A stretch of DNA of 64,000 nt, taken from positions 132,001-196,000 of the forward strand of contig NZ_LMRG01000027.1 in the NCBI RefSeq assembly GCF_001425605.1, read 5' to 3'. A program made the position numbers and the translations under genes. The notes beneath the pieces were generated by a model. It was not told the DNA's origin and searched no databases. It saw nothing but the letters and a program-made list of their open reading frames with translations. Positions 63,119-64,000 of this stretch are shown here, piece by piece. Every line of letters begins with the position of its first letter. The stretch's first letter is position 1. Source of the stretch: Rhizobium sp. Leaf453. GTDB lineage: Bacteria > Pseudomonadota > Alphaproteobacteria > Rhizobiales > Rhizobiaceae.

Positions 63119-64000
63119 GCGTGTGCTCCTCCACCCAGGCGGACGCGGGGATCGAGCATCGCCAGAAGCATGTCGGCGATGATGTTGCCGACGATCAGGG
63201 TTGCCGACAGGACCAGAATGAAGGTTGCGGTGACATAGACGTCACCCACCCACATGGAGCCGACGATGGCCGGGCCGACGGTCGGCAGCGCGAAGATGAT
63301 GGCGGTCTCGATCTCGCCGGTCAGCATGTAGGGCAGGACGACGCCCTGATACATGATGAGCGGATGCAGCGCGTTGGGCACCGCATGGCGCATGATCACG
63401 GCGCTTTCGGAGAGGCCCTTGGCGCGGGCAGTCTCGACATATTGGGCGTTCAGCGTATCCAGCAGATTACCGCGCATCACCCGCATATTGTAGGCGAGGC
63501 CGCCGAAGGTGGCGATGGCGATGACCGGCCAGACATGTTTCAAGAGGTCGACGAACTTGTCCCAGGACCAAGGCGCGCCGCCATATTTGGCGGAGTTGAA
63601 GCTGTTGATCTCGCTGACATTGAAATGGAACACCAGCACATAGACGATGATCAGCGCCATCAGGAAGCGCGGCACCGTCATGCCGAGAAAGGAAATGCCG
63701 GACAAAAGGCTATCGACCCAAGTGTATTGCCGCGTGGCGGCGAGAACGCCGAAGGTGATACCGATGACCGAAGCGAGGATATGGCAGACGAGCGCCAAGG
63801 CGAGCGTTCGCGGCAGGCGTTCGCCAACCACTTCGGCGACGGGCTTGTTATAATAGAGGCTGTGGCCGAAATCACCGCGGGTGAGGATGCCGGTGATCCA
63901 GTTGATATATTGAACGGGAAGCGGCTTATCGAGGCCGTTGGCGATCTTGTAGGCCTGGGCCTGGGCGTCGGCCTGCTCGAAGCTGGCGCCACCCTGGTTG
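63115..64000 (-). CDS. ABC transporter permease, DppB family (3' part; runs off the right edge)
   Basis: At least 295 residues, open at 64000 (first visible residues NQGGASFEQADAQAQA). WITGILTRGDFGHSLYYNKPV, ERLPRTLALALVCHILASVIGITFGVLAA and the EAA loop YVETARAKGLSESAVIMRHAVPNALHP identify the DppB/OppB family, and the end is MLDPRVRLGGGAHA. The N-terminal helix and presumably the substrate-binding protein gene lie beyond the window. Same operon as the DppC-type permease, the fused ATPase and melA. Confidence 0.9.
   Translation of the reverse strand, partial: NQGGASFEQADAQAQAYKIANGLDKPLPVQYINWITGILTRGDFGHSLYYNKPVAEVVGERLPRTLALALVCHILASVIGITFGVLAATRQYTWVDSLLSGISFLGMTVPRFLMALIIVYVLVFHFNVSEINSFNSAKYGGAPWSWDKFVDLLKHVWPVIAIATFGGLAYNMRVMRGNLLDTLNAQYVETARAKGLSESAVIMRHAVPNALHPLIMYQGVVLPYMLTGEIETAIIFALPTVGPAIVGSMWVGDVYVTATFILVLSATLIVGNIIADMLLAMLDPRVRLGGGAHA

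Overview
The window is chromosomal DNA from a Rhizobiaceae-type alphaproteobacterium (Rhizobium/Agrobacterium relatives). The support is high GC, leuB and leuD in separate units, an imuA-imuB-dnaE2 cassette under an alphaproteobacterial LexA box, an Irr-type box before bfd-bfr, mosaic palindromic intergenic elements, and the runs obgE-proB-proA-nadD-rsfS-rlmH and envC-ctpA-deacetylase-rppH on one strand.

Layout. 1-4.5 kb: 5' end of a PAP2 phosphatase, leuB, a small secreted protein, DoxX, a TetR regulator and an O-methyltransferase. 4.7-8.3 kb is an accessory patch: a PreA-like dehydrogenase lacking its ferredoxin tail, a remnant of a siderophore-interacting protein gene, an orphan PD-(D/E)XK nuclease-like gene and 760 bases of unexplained DNA. 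8.3-11.3 kb: RidA, leuD, a CitE-like lyase, DUF1737 and a zincin. 11.4-17.3 kb: the SOS mutagenesis cassette, with dnaE2 broken by a stop and a frameshift. 17.4-20.4 kb: bfd-bfr, then an AraC regulator divergent from an SDR. 20.4-32.8 kb: a minus-strand block of envelope, ribosome-assembly, NAD and proline genes with a diguanylate cyclase between rlmH and envC. 32.8-38.4 kb: an EEP-family hydrolase, an RTX protein, two GNATs, rpmA-rplU and tRNA-Ser(CGA).

38.5-44.4 kb is the highlight: an RNA-repair locus. RtcR (CARF plus sigma-54 activator) is divergent from a Ro60-type protein gene with a sigma-54 promoter, and rtcB follows. The roughly 1 kb between Ro60 and rtcB codes for no protein. By hand folding it holds seven consecutive Y-RNA-like elements. 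Six enclose a tRNA-like domain with a T-arm; in five of these the acceptor stem is closed by a loop, so there is no free 3' end, and in the fourth element it has collapsed. The seventh element is a bare Y-type hairpin. Five of the seven share a 5-nt/7-10-nt internal loop (AUGCC opposite a CCUYG-like strand). Salmonella-type operons carry one or two such RNAs; this is an expanded, diversified array with at least two ways of joining the Y stem to the tRNA mimic.

44.6-50 kb: an OmpR-type regulator and hybrid kinase next to a single-domain globin whose promoter carries repeated TGAAACA boxes, then a second RTX protein with 79-residue tandem repeats. 50.2-52.5 kb: a Cache-domain sensor without an output domain, translationally coupled to a pentameric ligand-gated ion channel. 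52.5-56 kb: uronate/rare-sugar catabolism (uxuA, GntR regulator, SDR, lyxose-isomerase-like). 56-58.9 kb: AraC, SDR and a fumarylacetoacetase-fold hydratase. 58.9-64 kb: GH4 alpha-galactosidase with its peptide-type ABC transporter, cut by the window end.
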